Part shown: positions 1 through 13,566 of the stretch, piece by piece
How positions within the stretch are numbered: position 1 is the first letter of the stretch
Layout of the letters: each line of letters begins with the position of its first letter
Assembly (NCBI RefSeq): GCF_027596085.1
Contig: NC_072462.1
Coordinates: 21,985,112-22,049,111, forward strand
Reading direction: 5' to 3'
Source: Anoplopoma fimbria
Taxonomy: Eukaryota; Chordata; Actinopteri; Perciformes; Anoplopomatidae
Length of the DNA: 64,000 nucleotides
Notes under the pieces: model-generated
Seen by the model: the letters and a program-made list of their open reading frames with translations, nothing else
Databases searched by the model: none
What the model was told of the DNA's origin: nothing
Position numbers and translations under genes: made by a program

Positions 1-1871
1 CAGATGTTCACGTCTCCTCTCAAAAGTCAGCGTTAGTTTTTTTTAATCCCAACTGTTATCTTTCCATGACCATAGATAGACTGAAGGACTTGTTGCCCAT
101 CCGTGTGTTTCTTTGTTGCAGTGACACGTTGTACACTTGCGAAGCTTAGAAATTGTGTGTTATTGTCCCTGTTGTGTCTTCACCATACAGCCAGTCCGGT
201 TGGGTGTACTGTGACTTAAATACTGGTTTCAGAGTAAGATGCGTGTTATTTCACTGTTTGTGTTCATCCTGCAGTGAGTCACACCGGATTACATATGTCC
301 TGTTGAGTCACATCTCTGGACTCTGACTGTAACATCATTTCAAAAGGCCACCACTGACTATCCGTAGCTCTGCGTAGTTGCTGTGTGCACATTTTCCAAA
401 TTGTTCTGAAACCGAAATCGATCCTATGCAGCGCAGATCTCACGGAGATTATAAATACAGTATATCCAGTTTGGAAATCTGAAGGCTAAAGAGCTTCACT
501 ACTGTACAGTAGGTATGAGTGTTTAATGGCTAAAAGTCTGAGTTTGGCTTTACTTGGATTAACATATTCACATGGTTTGATAATTCCTTTAATTGATGAT
601 ATCACCTCCACATTATAATAACAGATTTTACCCTCATTAAATGTGCTTTTTTCCATCTAAACAATTTTTTTAAACATTCAAATTAAACACATTTTATAAT
701 TACGTTTGGATTAAGAATTTTTCCATGCGCTTCAGTACACAGGGCACAAGTCCAACAATTCCTGTAAATATAAATCTAATTGGCAATTAACTTTTGTATT
801 TCTATGGCAAAGTATCATTCATTATTCTTTTATAAGAAATATTCTTCTTTCATTCGGATTTATACTATTATTTTAGTTATATTCAACATTTAAATTAATT
901 AAAAATGTTTGTAGTCACTTTTGTAGGCATTTGGTTGTATGCTGTGTGTGTTTGATGCACATATATGCATATATTTCTTGTATTTCTCTCTCCTTGTTTC
1001 TTGTTTTTGGTATTTACTTGTATTCTCTGCATATATTGTGTTCTATATTGTAACATTATGTAAATTATTACATAGTCCTTTATTTCTATTTCTCAATCAA
1101 TATTTCTGATTATGATTATGTAAAATGTTATGATGACAACATTTATCTCACCACATTTATATTTATTTACTGTATCGTGGTGAAATGATCTCGTTCAAAT
1201 GAACTACATCGTCATAGAATGTGAATGTAATTCAATTTGAATGAGCTGATGGTTGCAACTAGCCTACATAAAGTATCTAAACAAAGTTAAGCCCTCATTA
1301 CTACTACAATTTTGGTAAAAATATCTTCACCTTTTATAATATTTTTTAAAGTTACACTACGACTTCACCAAGACCTTATGCTTAAAAGTATTCAGAGTAA
1401 ATCTCCAAATTGAGAGACTGATGACATCCTTACCATGATGAAACCACCTGGAAATCAAAGACTCTCTTTCTCCATGTGCTCTGCTTCATCACCGATGCAC
1501 AGATTAAGATAGAAATTAATTAATGCGTCTAAATCTGTGATCACATGACTCATATTGTGGAAGCTTGTCTAGATACAAATAATGAGTTTAACAAACTCTC
1601 AGTTAACGTTGCCTCCTGGGGTATAGGTTCATAGATATTACAGAAATCACAAAAGTGTCCCAATTATGAACCACAATCAGACTTATTATGAGTATGAAGT
1701 GTTCCCATTTTCCTGTTTAATCATGGTAAACCCCTGAGAGGAGCGCTTTTATATATGTGTTAATGAGGGACGCTATCAAGATAACTTTCAAATACCATCA
1801 CTATCAAGGTTTAAGTTTATTATTCAGAGCCTTTTCCCGCCCTGCATCTATCTCTCTCACACACACATATG

Positions 1872-2150
1872 CCTGTACTTCTATCTCAATGGGGACCCTC
1901 ATTGACATAATGCATTCCCTAGCCCCTTACCTTTAACCTTAACCATCAAAACTAAGTGCTTAACCCTGACCCTTATCATAACCCTGACCTAAACCTGATC
2001 GTAACCTGAACCTTAAAACAAAGTGAAACTGGCCTTTTAGGTAAACAGGACGGGCCAAAATGTCCTCACTTTTTCAAAATGTCCTCACTCTGTGATTAAT
2101 TACTTGTTTCAGTCCTCTCTATGTAGGAATAACCTACACTACACACAGAC
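1872..2150. repeat. Dispersed teleost repeat with degenerate CCTAA-like tract
   Basis: The segment contains a string of CCTTAACC/CCCTGACC-type hexamer-like repeats, reminiscent of degenerate telomere sequence. Two near-copies of the phrase aaaatgtcctcact follow, and then CA-rich sequence. I recognise this arrangement from memory as a very common dispersed repeat in spiny-rayed fish introns, but I cannot name its family. The telomere-like part is too degenerate to be a true telomeric array. Confidence 0.55.
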
Positions 2151-4087
2151 TCTTACACACAAGTACACACACACAACTTGTGAGCAAAATAGCTGTTGGC
2201 AAAGCAACCTCAGCAATAATATGCTTCAACAGTGCTTTTAATTATTCGTTGATTAATGAAGGCTCCTCACTGGATCGGATCCTTTCAGCTAATGAATTGA
2301 TTGCAAGGTTACTCTTTGTACTCATATGCAGTATAGATATTTAAGCATATTTTGTACACATGTGTCACAGCATCACTAAACATTTACACTAGAAGGAGCA
2401 CAGAAGGAGCCTACAGCAAATGTAAATGTGAGTGCTGCTGTTCTACTGGAAAACAAGCCTTTTTGTATTAAAAACATTTTAAGCCAAGTACTGTACTGAG
2501 TAATTGGACCTTGAGGTATTTGTAGACTCAGAGGTTTTTAGCTGATTTGATTATTTTTATGGGAAATAGTGGAAACTGACTGAGAATTAAAAGGCGTCTA
2601 GCATCACAATGATATTCACAAATCTGCTTTGATCTTTAATCAGCGCTGGTGTATTAGAGATCCTTCTGTACGCCCTCATTTATCTAATTCTTGCAATTAT
2701 ATGGGAGAAAACATTTAGACAGTTTTCAGCTTGGACCAGTCCCGATTAAATATTATTTCTTAGTCACTGTTGGTATCAAATAACAAAAGCACATATTTAT
2801 AAACACTCAAGACCAAAGTAAATCAGGAATGATCCAACTTTATATGATTTTGAAGTAAAAAATTAGCACTGTCAAATTCAGTCTTTTGATCAGTATTCGA
2901 TATCGGACAGACGTTTAGGTATAGGAGCCATAATCAATGTGTAATAAGCCAGCTAAGAATTTATTTTGTCCAGGCCAGTCCGTATTGGTCAATTGACTCA
3001 CTTTGTCAAGAACACAGTCTAAATAATATGATTTACTTTATCGATTATTTTTTTCATGTTATGTTGTAAAGCTACTAGTTATATCAAAAAAGCTATGAAA
3101 GAAAAAAACAGTATACTAAGTGTATTTAACAGAATATTTATTATGGCTATTTTCTCTCTATCTACTCTCAAATACATTCAAAATCTACCGCAGTATACCT
3201 CCTGACCTTTCCTAATCCGTCAATCTGCTTTTATTGTTGTCAATCATAACAAAACTTAACTTTTTACAATAATGAATGCAGAAACTGTGATGTGTTATGA
3301 TGATGATATTTTTCTACTGCTGGTTTAGTTTTTGAGCCAGTTGCACATACACAATACCTGGAATAATGTTGTTAAATAGCAAATATGTAATCTCACTCAA
3401 TTGAATTCTTTGAGGTCTAGTAAATGTAGAACCCTGTTTGCTCTGATGAAGGTCCTTTAGACCAAAAGCTAAAATAAAGTGTACTCTGCATAGATTAAAG
3501 TGTTTGGATATCTATGTTACCAGGTCTAGTAAATATGAAATACTATATGTTATAACTTCTGTTAACTTGAAAAAGATAGAGAGCAAGCCTCTTTGTAGAT
3601 TTGAAAACAATGTGAGACACTAACTGGATTCATTATTGGATTTCGAGTCAATAAAATGCAAGTGAAACCCGACCCTCTTCTAAAATCTAAAATAATTGTA
3701 TTGTTCTGAAAGGAACAACAACCAAAGGCAGCCTGGAGGAAGAAATCATTAAATAGACAAAAAACACACTTTATAAAAAATGGACTGCTGTAATGGGATT
3801 TATAATAAATGGGCTGAAATCTGATTTGGTCCTTTAATACAGCCACTAACACTATGTGTGGGTCCACCTACATTAGAGGTTGAAACATACACACAACAAC
3901 ACCATATTTACAGTATAACACAATCATAAAATCAAATTTGAGGCCAAGACCTTTTTTTGTTTATGAATCACATCGGAGGTGTGGAACAGTTGTGGAGGCC
4001 TGACTGTGTTTAGGTCGACAGGACATTTTATTGTCTGTTTGCTGAATTCATGTTTTGCCCCTGGCTGGTTGAGCGCTATCAGGCCCG

Positions 4088-4135
4088 TCCTCTCCGTCCT
4101 CTCCGTCTCTCTCCGTCTCTCTCCGTCTCTCTCCG
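4088..4135 (+). repeat. TCTCTCCG-type minisatellite
   Basis: A pyrimidine-rich array of about eight-base units (tctctccg) repeats several times with small variations. It is simple sequence with no coding meaning. Confidence 0.85.
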
Positions 4136-4299
4136 GGCCCATTAGTGTCAGACTCTGGGTTTTCAACTGGTGCGAGCAACCCATCTGTTTCCACATCCAC
4201 TGTCCTCCCACGTCTATTTAGACCTGCCATTGCCACATGTGTGTGTGTGTGGAGGAGGAGGAAAGGAGCTCACGGTGATGGAGACAGCTGAAATACCCA

Positions 4300-4320
4300 G
4301 TGTGTGTGTTTGTGTGTTTG

Positions 4321-4413
<93 letters not shown>
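4300..4413 (+). repeat. (GT)n microsatellite
   Basis: An alternating GT run on the + strand of about 114 bases, with a few TTT interruptions near its left end. The apparent Cys-Val or His-Thr open frames over it are artefacts of the repeat. Confidence 0.97.
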
Positions 4414-4414
<1 letters not shown>

Positions 4415-7400
4415 TGCGTCTGCCCTGTCAGTGGGGACATGCCTGGCATCACATCGCTACTAGGGCATAATAGTTGAGCGATGATGTTTAGCAGTGGAGA
4501 GTATACAGGGATGAGTTCTAACTGGAATTGTTCCAAGTTGAATCAGATTTGATGCGCCAGTGGTTCCTGTCTTAAGTTATTCATTAATATTGGTATTTTA
4601 ATGAACACTAGCTGGAAGTATTACATAAACAATAGATTTCATGGCATCTGCCTTATTACACTACAGTCCAGTGCATCACAAGTCCATAGCATACCAAACT
4701 GTTAAAGTATTCTAGTTGTATGACTTGTGTTTTAGTGCCTTTACTGCTTATAGATCAGGTGTAGCTTGTTATGCTGCTATCTTGTGGTGTTCTGTGGATA
4801 ATGATGCAGTAAATAAAACAAACGTCTTCGACTGATGATACAGATCAATGACTTTTGGGTATCAGAAGTGAATATTGAGCGGATTAGAGCTGGTGCACAG
4901 TGGGATAGACATGTGAAGAGGTGCAGAAGGGCTATGATATAGTGCACAGGTGATTGACTGCTGCTGATGCAGAGGTGTAGATGGATGTTCTTGATGGGGG
5001 GGGGGGGGGTGTACAGGAATTGTCAGCTCGGTTGCGCGTCCAGGAGGGAGAGAGGAAGAGGGATGGAGGGAAAGTATATGATGGACTAGAGGGAGAGCCT
5101 GTGTTTAGATTGGCCCGTGTGGATGTGCTGTAGCTGCTTGAGTTAATTTTCTGCATAGCTGAGCACTGAAGGCATTAACAACAGACCCGTATTGCGGGGA
5201 GATAGCCGCCCGTAAAACAGAGCAGCACTGCAGGATGCTCGAAGGGTTGTTTGACAAGATCTGGATGCCCGGAGGGAGGAGATTACTGCAGTGCTGGCTC
5301 CTCAGAGGCCTTTGAATTCCCAAGACAGTGTCATGGAGTGTGCAGAGGTGTATGTCAAACACAGTCGGCGAGGGAATATGACAGTATCCCTCATGAAATA
5401 TCCATCACAATGGGCCTCAGATCACTGACATGCATTCCTGCTCTATGCGTACTGATGCTCAATGGCAGTTGCACTTTACCTGATTAAGCGACTTAATTGT
5501 ACTTTTAAAATGAAGTGAGATGAATTGCCATAGTGCAGGATTGGTGAGATCATATTCAATTTCAAATGCAGATTCTTGTAATTCCTTATGAATTTCTAAC
5601 TCGCTAATTGAACACTTATTAAAGTTTGGGTAAGCAGGGTTTCTTTTTTATATAATGGGCAACAATTCTATAAATACCTTTCAGCATGTTGTATGTATGC
5701 AGCATGACTCCTGCACCTCTCTTGGCTCTGTTTTCTGACTTTAGAGTATCGAGCCTGTGCTGGCAGACTTTGGCCAATCACAGGACGTTTCAGAGAGAGG
5801 GCCTTCCTTTTGGCTGTACTGTGTGCTTTTATCAGTAGGCTTATTTATAGCATTTTATGTTTTCAGAGGTACTATAACTAATATTACGCTCAGGAGATGT
5901 CTGTTTGAACCCTTGTATTTGTTAAAGTGGGGAAAGAGTTGATTATATAGTTTGTAAATAATAATAATATTATTACCTTACATTCCAGCAGTAGTTGCAG
6001 TACAAGCCAGCATCATTGGCTTTCCATATTCCATATGTTCTATTGGGGAATGTTTGGTTCTCTTTAAGGATTTTTTATTTGGATGTGGTGGCAAAGATGT
6101 TCCCAGCAGAAACACTGTAGCCCATATTCATTTTGATAGAGCAAAGATCAATGGTGTAATTTAATCACTCATTCAGTGTCAGTGACAGACTTTTGTGTTC
6201 ATGGGACTGGCTCCAGCTTTGCTTATGGTCGATCTTATCAGAAGGCTCTGTTTTTTTTTCTTTTGGCAGATCCTTCCGCGTTGCACTGTGCTAATTATGA
6301 TACTGTACCACCACATTGTTGTCATGCTGCCACTGAAATTCACCAATTGCAATGCTTCTTGGAAAATTTCGTTTTCCATTAAGACACCCAGAATGTCAGA
6401 GTTTTGTTGAAAGCTGGTGGTTCACTAAATTTGACTGAGACGGACGCTTGGTAGGTCATTACGCAGGAAAAACCCTGATGAAGGTGATGTTTGAAATGAC
6501 TGACTGTTACTCATACATGTTACTGTATAATATTTTTGAAATCTGCATCCATTTGCTGCATGTTGTCTTTAGCCATGTCCAATAAAGGCAGGGGAAAAGC
6601 CTAATCTAAAAAAACAAAAAAACTTTGATAAGGAATTGTTCCCGCTTTAGCTTTTTTTGTTTATGTTATGTACAGGGCTATCCCTGTTTTTGGAGTTGAC
6701 AAGCAATTTGCAGCTAGCCTTTGGAAAACAACTCATTGTGGAGTGTGGTTGGGAGACTGGATCAGAGCCTGACACTGTACCCACCCTCCCTGGAAGGTTT
6801 GGTCATCTTGCTTCTTTGGTCAGTATTTACCCCATCAAAAGGTTTCTTGTCAGAATAACAGAAGTCATTTTAAACATTTCATCAAGCTACACATGCTGTT
6901 GTTTTTGTGGTGACGAATGCCTAACAATTATTTAAATTAACCTTGCGTCACTTTCTCTTCGGAGAGCGGATATGGAAAAGCAGGAGTGAGCCTTCAGTTG
7001 CCCTTTTCTCATTGACTTTCATATTTTTAATTCCCCCAGACCTTATTTAGATGAAGGTCTTTAATAATGTTGCAGACATTCCTCTCGGTTTTATTGCAAT
7101 TTATTTCAGCCTGGACACAGGTGGTCACAGGTGGAAAGCTTGTGTCTAAAAGAAGCTAAGAGGTGCACTGGTTCGGGGCCCATTATTCATGACCACCTGT
7201 CCCAGTCAGCTGTATATTAAAATGGCTGCGACCCTTAAGTGTCCTCCAAGGACCTGGGTGGCATCATGGTCCTGAGTTGTGTTTATTTATTGGTGCTGAC
7301 TGCAGGATTGTGACTGCTCGCCCCGCCTTTTACAGGCCCAATAAAAACCCTCAGTATGTTTGTAAACTCAAGTAAAATGTAAGTGCTTAATGGCTCTTAA

Positions 7401-8842
7401 ATTTCCAGGCACACAGTGGCCATGTAACATAAAAAGAAACTGTTCTTTTTGTGTTGGTGATGCAGCTTTACCCCGTGTCACAGCCATTTTTGTGTCAGAA
7501 TAGTTTCTGTGTCGCGATCAATCAGCAGATAGTAGATCAAGTAGACTTTGATGGCATTCTTGCCTGAGGATGATCAGGCTTGTTTATTACCTGAAAGCTT
7601 GTGCATTATTTGATTATTTTTCCTGCTTCTTTTTATCCTGAGTTTCAAGCTGAAAGCCTCGGGCCTGGTTCTGTGTGTCTTTACTGTGGTCGAATCGTGT
7701 CCGTCATCAGTATTGATTCAGTTACGGCGCGGCTGATTAGGACTCCGATTTGTTACAGTAAATATCATGTGTGCTGGAGAAACGCCTGCCGCTCAAGGAT
7801 GATTTTATTTCAGAGATTAACTCAATATACTATTCGAAACAAATTTATAATCTGTTTATGACTGACTGATGTTGTTGGTACATGCAAGAAATCTTTTCTG
7901 TCTCCTCGCTCGTTTCTACTGTATAAACCTAAATCAAACAACCAGTAAAATAGAACCGTAAATCAAATACTGTGGAAGCTGCAGAGGTTCACATGCCCTT
8001 TATGTTATAGTACGCCTTCTGCTGTGTGCTGTTGGTAATTGTGTTTGTTCAGTGTGATAGGAATCCAGTCGTTTTATATGGTTTCTAAAGTACAGATACA
8101 CAATGTGTCCATAAATGTTAAATCTAAACCTGATAGCTGATGTTCATCAGTTATTGTCTGACAGTGATTTATTTTATATATATATATTTATTTATTTTAT
8201 TTTTTTGGAGGGGGGGGGATTCATTTCCAACTGAATCTTTAAGAAGTTGTTGGCCAAATGAGGATTGAACATTCTGTGTCCTTCTCTTCTTTTGTGCTAC
8301 CATGGCTAATTTTTGTATTGTGACGTTCTTTTTCCGGCTGATGGTAGCCTGCCAGAACTTCCTGTAATTTATCCCAAAGTCCAATGCTCCAAAACAGGCT
8401 TTCACACTAGAAACAAGTTGAGCGGGGTTCACGCCTGTAATGGTGGTTCAGATCAAGCTCTGAAAGCCAGGGCCCTCTCATACTCACTGTACTACTGTTT
8501 TTTCTAATAAAAGATAAATAACAAGCACTATATAGTACTTAAGTTTCATGCAATTTGTGAAAGTATTGTCTTTATAAACATTGGAGCATGTGCACGAGCA
8601 AGTTTTCATTTAAAATACATTACATTTTTTCTCACTCTTAACCAAACCTCCTCTAAATTATGCACATAATAACACTCCACACACAGGACTCTTTGGTTAT
8701 TTCATCGTTCACTGGCCTGCATTATTGTGATTTAGTAATTATCTGTAGTGTTTTTTTGTTTTTTAATGTCATATGGCAACACTGCGGTGCACATCAAAGG
8801 TGACCCGGGACAAAGGCTGCATACAATATGCATGTGTACGAG

Positions 8843-8844
<2 letters not shown>

Positions 8845-8876
<32 letters not shown>

Positions 8877-8923
8877 CTGCTTGCGAAAAAAAGAGCATTG
8901 TGAAGCAGACCTTTTTTATGTTT

Positions 8924-9019
<96 letters not shown>
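8845..9019 (+). repeat. Two adjacent (GT)n arrays
   Basis: A short GT run (8845-8873) and a long one (8925-9019) are separated by about 50 bases of unique sequence. Both have GT on the + strand. Confidence 0.97.
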
Positions 9020-9020
<1 letters not shown>

Positions 9021-9964
9021 TATATCTGCCATTCTCCCTAGTGATGTCAGACCCCAGGGACCTCCTGTGGGCTCAGCTTGCTGTTTGACAGGCATGTTGA
9101 TGAGAAGCCTGCAGCCACGTATTTCCTCTCTGCTCTGTGGAATAAGGCGGCTAAAGATATTAAACCTTTTTTATTTTATTTTTTTGTTACATTCTTCATT
9201 TCAGATTACCTCAATGTCCAACTGAAATTGTAAAAGTGTCCCCTTTGTGCAATCAAATAATGTTTATAAAATAAGGTCTTTAAATGTATAGTTGATTTTT
9301 TTTCTTTGTAGGAAGGATGAAAAAAGAAAGCGGATGTATCAGAAAAGCTCCTTTAGGCTCCAGGAATCTGAGGGGGTGGGACTAGGTATGTGTTTGATTG
9401 ACAGCTGTGCCAGCAGGGGGACAGAGAGACAATGTAAACACACTTTCACTGCTAAGATTAACTTTGAAGCCAAGGCCAGTGTTCTGTTACCAGTGGTATT
9501 AAAGAGTGAAGACCACACTTTTTAAACTGATGTTGACTTTTTAAATATATATTTTTTCCTTTGGGGTATTTATTAATTTTTCAATTTTCAGAACAGATGT
9601 ATATAGGGGTTGGGTATTTCCACCAACACTGTCCGTCACATTGTCTTCCATGGGCTTGGAGACGGAAGATGACTGTGTTTGATGGTGGCGTGTTTGAAGG
9701 CTGCCTGACAGGACTTGACTCGACTCTGCCTAAAATCGTCTTCCACTGTCTCACTTTTTGTTACTTCGTGTGGATGGTTGATGTGAATTAATGTGTGTGC
9801 AGAGTATGATACTTAATCTTCTGGTGAAGGATGTTTCTCCGTGCTTACCTGCAATATGAGTTTAAAGTTTACTAGTGTCTAAGATGTAATGGCATCTTGC
9901 CGTGAGGTTGCAGATTTCAACCAACTGAACAAACCTCCCTTTCCAAACTATGGTGGCTTTCAGA

Positions 9965-10215
9965 TAGCGTAAAAACATGATAGGCTCTCTCTAGAGCCAG
10001 TGTTTGGTTTGTCCATTCTGGGCTTCTGTAGAAACATGGCGGTTCCTGAAGAGGAGCTGCTCCCTATATGTAGATATGAAGCGCTCATTCTAAGCTTACC
10101 AAAACACAAGGATTCACTACATTGCAGTAAGAGACATCTTTTGTCTAGTAGTCAATTCTTTGAAAAGGGGTATATTTGCATATTCATATATTTAGGATTT
10201 TAATTGGATAATAAT
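9965..10215. mobile_element. Dispersed teleost repeat (non-autonomous, unclassified)
   Basis: The segment has the phrases ctctctctagagccagtg, gtagaaacatggcgg and gaagcgctcattctaag in an order I recognise from memory as a widespread repeat in percomorph fish introns and UTRs. I see no protein-coding content and no clean terminal repeats. The family name is unknown to me and the boundaries are approximate. Confidence 0.5.
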
Positions 10216-10745
10216 TGTTTGTGGAAAAAATGTATCAGACGAACGTTAATATTACAAGCAGAGTATTTAAATATGCTTTAAACTATGTTTGCATGGGATC
10301 TTTAATAGTTCATATTATTTGAGGTGATGCCTGGCACAACTACTCTTGTATGTGTTGCACTGCGCATGAATGCCGTCACTTTTGGTAGAATTAAGCCACA
10401 CTTTTGACCTCTTGGTCGACCTACTTCATCTTTTTAGCTGATATAAAGCTGGGTCTGTTTTCTAACTCTATAAACCCCTCTCTGGAAAAGGCTTGTTCTT
10501 TAATTTACTTATGTTTACTTATGTTACTATATGAGTAAGGTAGACAGACAATAACGAGTCTGGATAATTTTTTTCCTCTTTGGCTTGGCAGACGGCAACT
10601 AGCCCGGGTCGTGCAGCCAGCATGCTTATTGACTTATAGACTTGACACTAATGATATACATGGTACCCAATGAAACTCCACTCATAGCATATTGATTGAC
10701 ATAATGACGGTATTTTGACGGGTTACTTTGGATTTTTAGCATGTA

Positions 10746-10945
10746 CAGCGGGTACAATAAGTATTGAACACGTCACCATTTTTCTCAGTAAATAGATTTC
10801 TAAAGGTGCAATTGACATGTAATGTTCACCAGATGTCGGTAACAAATCAAGTAATCCATACATACAAAGAAAACCAAACAAATAAGTTCAGAAATTAAGT
10901 TATGTGTAATAAAATGGAATGACACAGGGAAAAAGTATTGAACAC
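10746..10945 (+). repeat. Left terminal inverted repeat of the Tc1-like element (IR/DR)
   Basis: It begins cagcgggtacaataagtatt. The outer direct repeat aagtattgaacac is at 10759-10771 and the inner copy at 10933-10945. It pairs with 12135-12334 over its full length with scattered mismatches. Confidence 0.93.
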
Positions 10946-11121
10946 ATGAAGAAAGGGAGATGCAAAAAGGCATGGAAAGCCAAGACACCACCTGAAATCT
11001 ATCAGTAATTAGAAAGCAATCCTGCCCCTTGTCAGTGCAAATTAATATCAGCTGGTTCAGTCCCAACTGATGGCCTATAAAAAGGTGTCTCACTACCAAG
11101 GTGTCACACAAGAAACATCTC

Positions 11122-12118
11122 ATGATGGGTAAAAGCAAAGAGCTCTCTCAAGACCTTCGCAACCTTATTGTTGCAAACATACTGATGGCATTGGTTACAG
11201 AAGGATTTCTAAACTTCTGAATGTTCCAGTGAGCACTGTTGGGGCCATAATCCAGAGTGGAAAGAATATAATTTCACCATAAACCGGCCACGACCAGGTG
11301 CTCCTCGCAAGATTTCTGAGAGAGGAGTGAAAATAATTATCAGAAGAGTTGTCCAAGAGCCAAGGACTCCTTGTGGAGAGCTTCAGAAAGACCTGGAATC
11401 AGCAGGTACAATTGTTTCAAAGAAAACAATAAGTAATGCACTGAACCGCCGTGGCCTGTATGCACGCTCACCACGCAAGACTCCACTGCTGAAGAAAAAG
11501 CATGTTGAAGCTCGTTTAAAGTTTGCTGCACAACATTTAGACAAGCCTGTGAAATACTGGGAGAATATAGTCTGGTCAGATGAGACCGTAATTGAACTCT
11601 TTGGATGCCATAATACACACCATGTTTGGAGGTCAAATGGCACTGCACATCACCCCAAAAACACCATACCAACAGTGAAGTTTGGAGGTGGGAACATCAT
11701 GGTGTGGGGCTGTTTTTCAGCATACGGCACTGGCAAACTTCATATAATTGAAGGAAGGATGAATGGAAAAATGTACCGAGACATGTACATTCTTGATAAA
11801 AATCTGCTGCCATCTAGCAGGATGATGAAGATGAAACGAGGGTGGACATTTCAGCAAGACAATGATCCCAAACACACAGCCAAGGAAACTCTCATAAAAT
11901 AAAGCTGCTAGAATGGCCCAGCCAATCACCTGACTTGAATCCAATAGAAAATCAATGGAAAGAACTAAAGATCAGAGTTCATAGAAGAGGCCCACGGAAC
12001 CTTCAAGATTTGAAGAATAAAGAAAATCACACCTGAGCAATGCATGCGACTAGTTTCTCCATACAGGAGGCGTCTTGAAGCTGTCATTACCAACAAAGGC
12101 TTTTGTACGAAGTATTAA
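11122..12118 (+). pseudogene. Tc1-like transposase pseudogene (DD34E type)
   Basis: The frame starts MMGKSKELSQDLR at 11122, as Tc1 transposases do, then is lost. A second frame restores helix-turn-helix sequence ([14 protein letters not shown], about 11193 on). A third carries the GRPR-like RPRPGAPRK linker and the longest open stretch, 11327-11902. Catalytic residues are visible: the first Asp in WSDET (codon 11579-11581), the second in QQDNDPKH (11858-11860), and the Glu in NPIENQW (11947-11949). Only 86 bases separate the last two codons, where a DD34E enzyme needs 102, so a net 16-base loss explains the frame break and stop near 11900. Another stop follows near 12035, and the last frame ends ...GFCTKY at 12118. 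Such enzymes cut and paste DNA at TA sites. This copy cannot encode one. Confidence 0.93.
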
Positions 12119-12134
12119 ATAAATTTCAGTAAGC

Positions 12135-12334
12135 GTGTTCAATACTTTTTCCCTGTGTCATTCCATTTTATTACACATAACTTATTTTCTGAACTTATTT
12201 GTTTGGTTTTCTTTGTAAGTATGGATTACTTGGGTTGATACCGACATATGGTGAAAATTTCATGTCAATAGCACCTTTAGAAATATATTTACTGAGAAAA
12301 ATGGTGACGTGTTCAATACTTATTTTACCCGCTG
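12135..12334 (-). repeat. Right terminal inverted repeat of the Tc1-like element
   Basis: Reverse complement of the left end. Inner gtgttcaatactt is at 12135-12147 and outer at 12309-12321, at the same distances from the tip as on the left. Confidence 0.93.
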
Positions 12335-13090
12335 TATATCCTTATATCAATCCCACATGGAAACAGAAATTCTGAAAAAAATACATGCTTCCCACATATA
12401 ATGTGAATGCAGTGTTGAGTGATGCATAATATGACTATCTACAGTTGTTAGTTATGCGACACATCTTCAGGCATGAAAAAGTTCTTATCCAGGTACCACA
12501 GAAGAAACTTTACTGCCTCCACAGTCTTTTGATCTTCCCACACACAACAAACAAACAAACAAACAAACTCGCCTGAAAACAAAGATAAACACACACACTT
12601 GCAGACACAAGAAAACACACACCCTCCGTGAATACTCACACACACTTTGCAGACACTCACAGTTAAGTTGTGGGTAATGAGACCATCTTATACACTATTC
12701 AGACATGCACCAGCTCCTATCTATTTTCCGTACTTCCTGTTTTCCATAATTCATGTATCTCGCCTGCAGTGTCTCTTAAGGAAATGAGGGCAGACGAATA
12801 AAGTCTTCAGGTGGAGAAGCTGGTAAATATATTGGCAGTGGGGTGGCCTGCTGTTTAGAGAGAAGTCATCTTTTTGACCCGTGATGTGAGTTTAGCTTCA
12901 TGTGTATGTGTTATGTCGTCAGCTTCAGACTGGTGCCTACACTTCTTCACTTTCTGTTTGTTGTTCTGCTCACAGCAATTATATGTATCAAACCAGTTTA
13001 TTTTTAGATTCTCATTTGATACCACAAATATAATGTACATAAATAAAGTGTATATAATCTTATAAATTAGTCATTTTAATACAAGAAAAG

Positions 13091-13566
13091 TTAAAGGAGT
13101 CATATGCTCTTTTTCAGGTACTTGTATTTTGGGTTTCTAACATGTTTACATGCTTTAATGTTAACACATTACTTGTTTCATACTGTATAGTATACCTGTA
13201 GTCAAACTCCGTCTGAAACGTTCCGTTTTAGCACCTGTCTCTTTAAGCATCCATACTGAGAAAGCCTAATCTGCTCTGATTGGTCAGCGCTTTGCAGTCT
13301 TCCGTAGCGTCACTGTAGCCTGGTACTCACTGTGTGTGTCAACTACAGAGTTTGGCAGAACTCATATGGTTGACTGTATTTTGTGACATCACAACCTTAC
13401 AGAAGTCCTGGAGACTTGTTTCAAGGCACAGTCTCTGCATACGAACTGTGTGTTCATATAGCGTTTTGATATTTTACCGTTTTGATATTTTACCGTATGT
13501 GTATAGCAGCTAGACCTGCTTTATTATCAGAAAACACACAATCTCACTTTCAGTATGGGACCTTAA
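13091..13566. mobile_element. MITE-like element bounded by TTAA
   Basis: Starts ttaaaggagtcatatgctc and ends tatgggaccttaa, so the ends are imperfect inverted repeats with TTAA at the tips, as in piggyBac-type non-autonomous elements. The interior phrases (acttgtattttgggtttcta, tctgctctgattggtcagc, gtgacatcacaacc) match, from memory, a very abundant fish repeat. It has no open frame of note. A 17-base tandem duplication, gttttgatattttaccg, lies inside it near 13460-13495. Superfamily assignment is inferred from the TTAA ends only. Confidence 0.65.

Larger units (their letters stand above)
10746..12334 (+). mobile_element. Tc1/mariner-type DNA transposon, degenerate but end-to-end
   Basis: A complete but inactive Tc1-like element of 1,589 bp lies between TA dinucleotides (10744-10745 and 12335-12336), the expected TA target duplication. 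It has about 200-bp terminal inverted repeats, each with an outer and inner copy of aagtattgaacac, giving the IR/DR architecture of several fish Tc1 elements. The interior is a broken transposase gene in + orientation. The two inverted repeats differ by scattered substitutions, so the insertion is not very recent. It sits in the intron in the same orientation as whrn. Confidence 0.95.

Noticed and set aside
1900..2010. Interstitial telomeric repeat
   Set aside because: The CCTTAACC/CCCTGACC units are too degenerate and sit inside a dispersed fish repeat that normally contains such a tract.
3430..3483. 'gatgaaggtcc...aaaataaagtg' as a SINE/LINE 3' end
   Set aside because: The phrase resembles a common fish retroposon tail, but it is short and has no tandem tail or target duplication. 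Not enough to annotate.
4170..4536. Cys-Val and His-Thr repeat proteins over GT arrays (also at 8773, 17506, 31133, 37799, 48510, 52444, 59150)
   Set aside because: These frames are created by alternating GT/CA dinucleotides, which contain no stop codons in any frame. They are not genes.
8169..8432. 87-residue minus-strand frame rich in Lys/Arg
   Set aside because: It ends in AT-rich simple sequence, has no recognisable domain, and the DNA resembles a dispersed repeat. Likely spurious.
9292..9380. Exon-like segment with acceptor-like tttctttgtag and donor-like gtatgtg
   Set aside because: The frame resembles no part of whirlin and runs into repeat-like sequence. Pseudo-exons of this kind are common in large introns.
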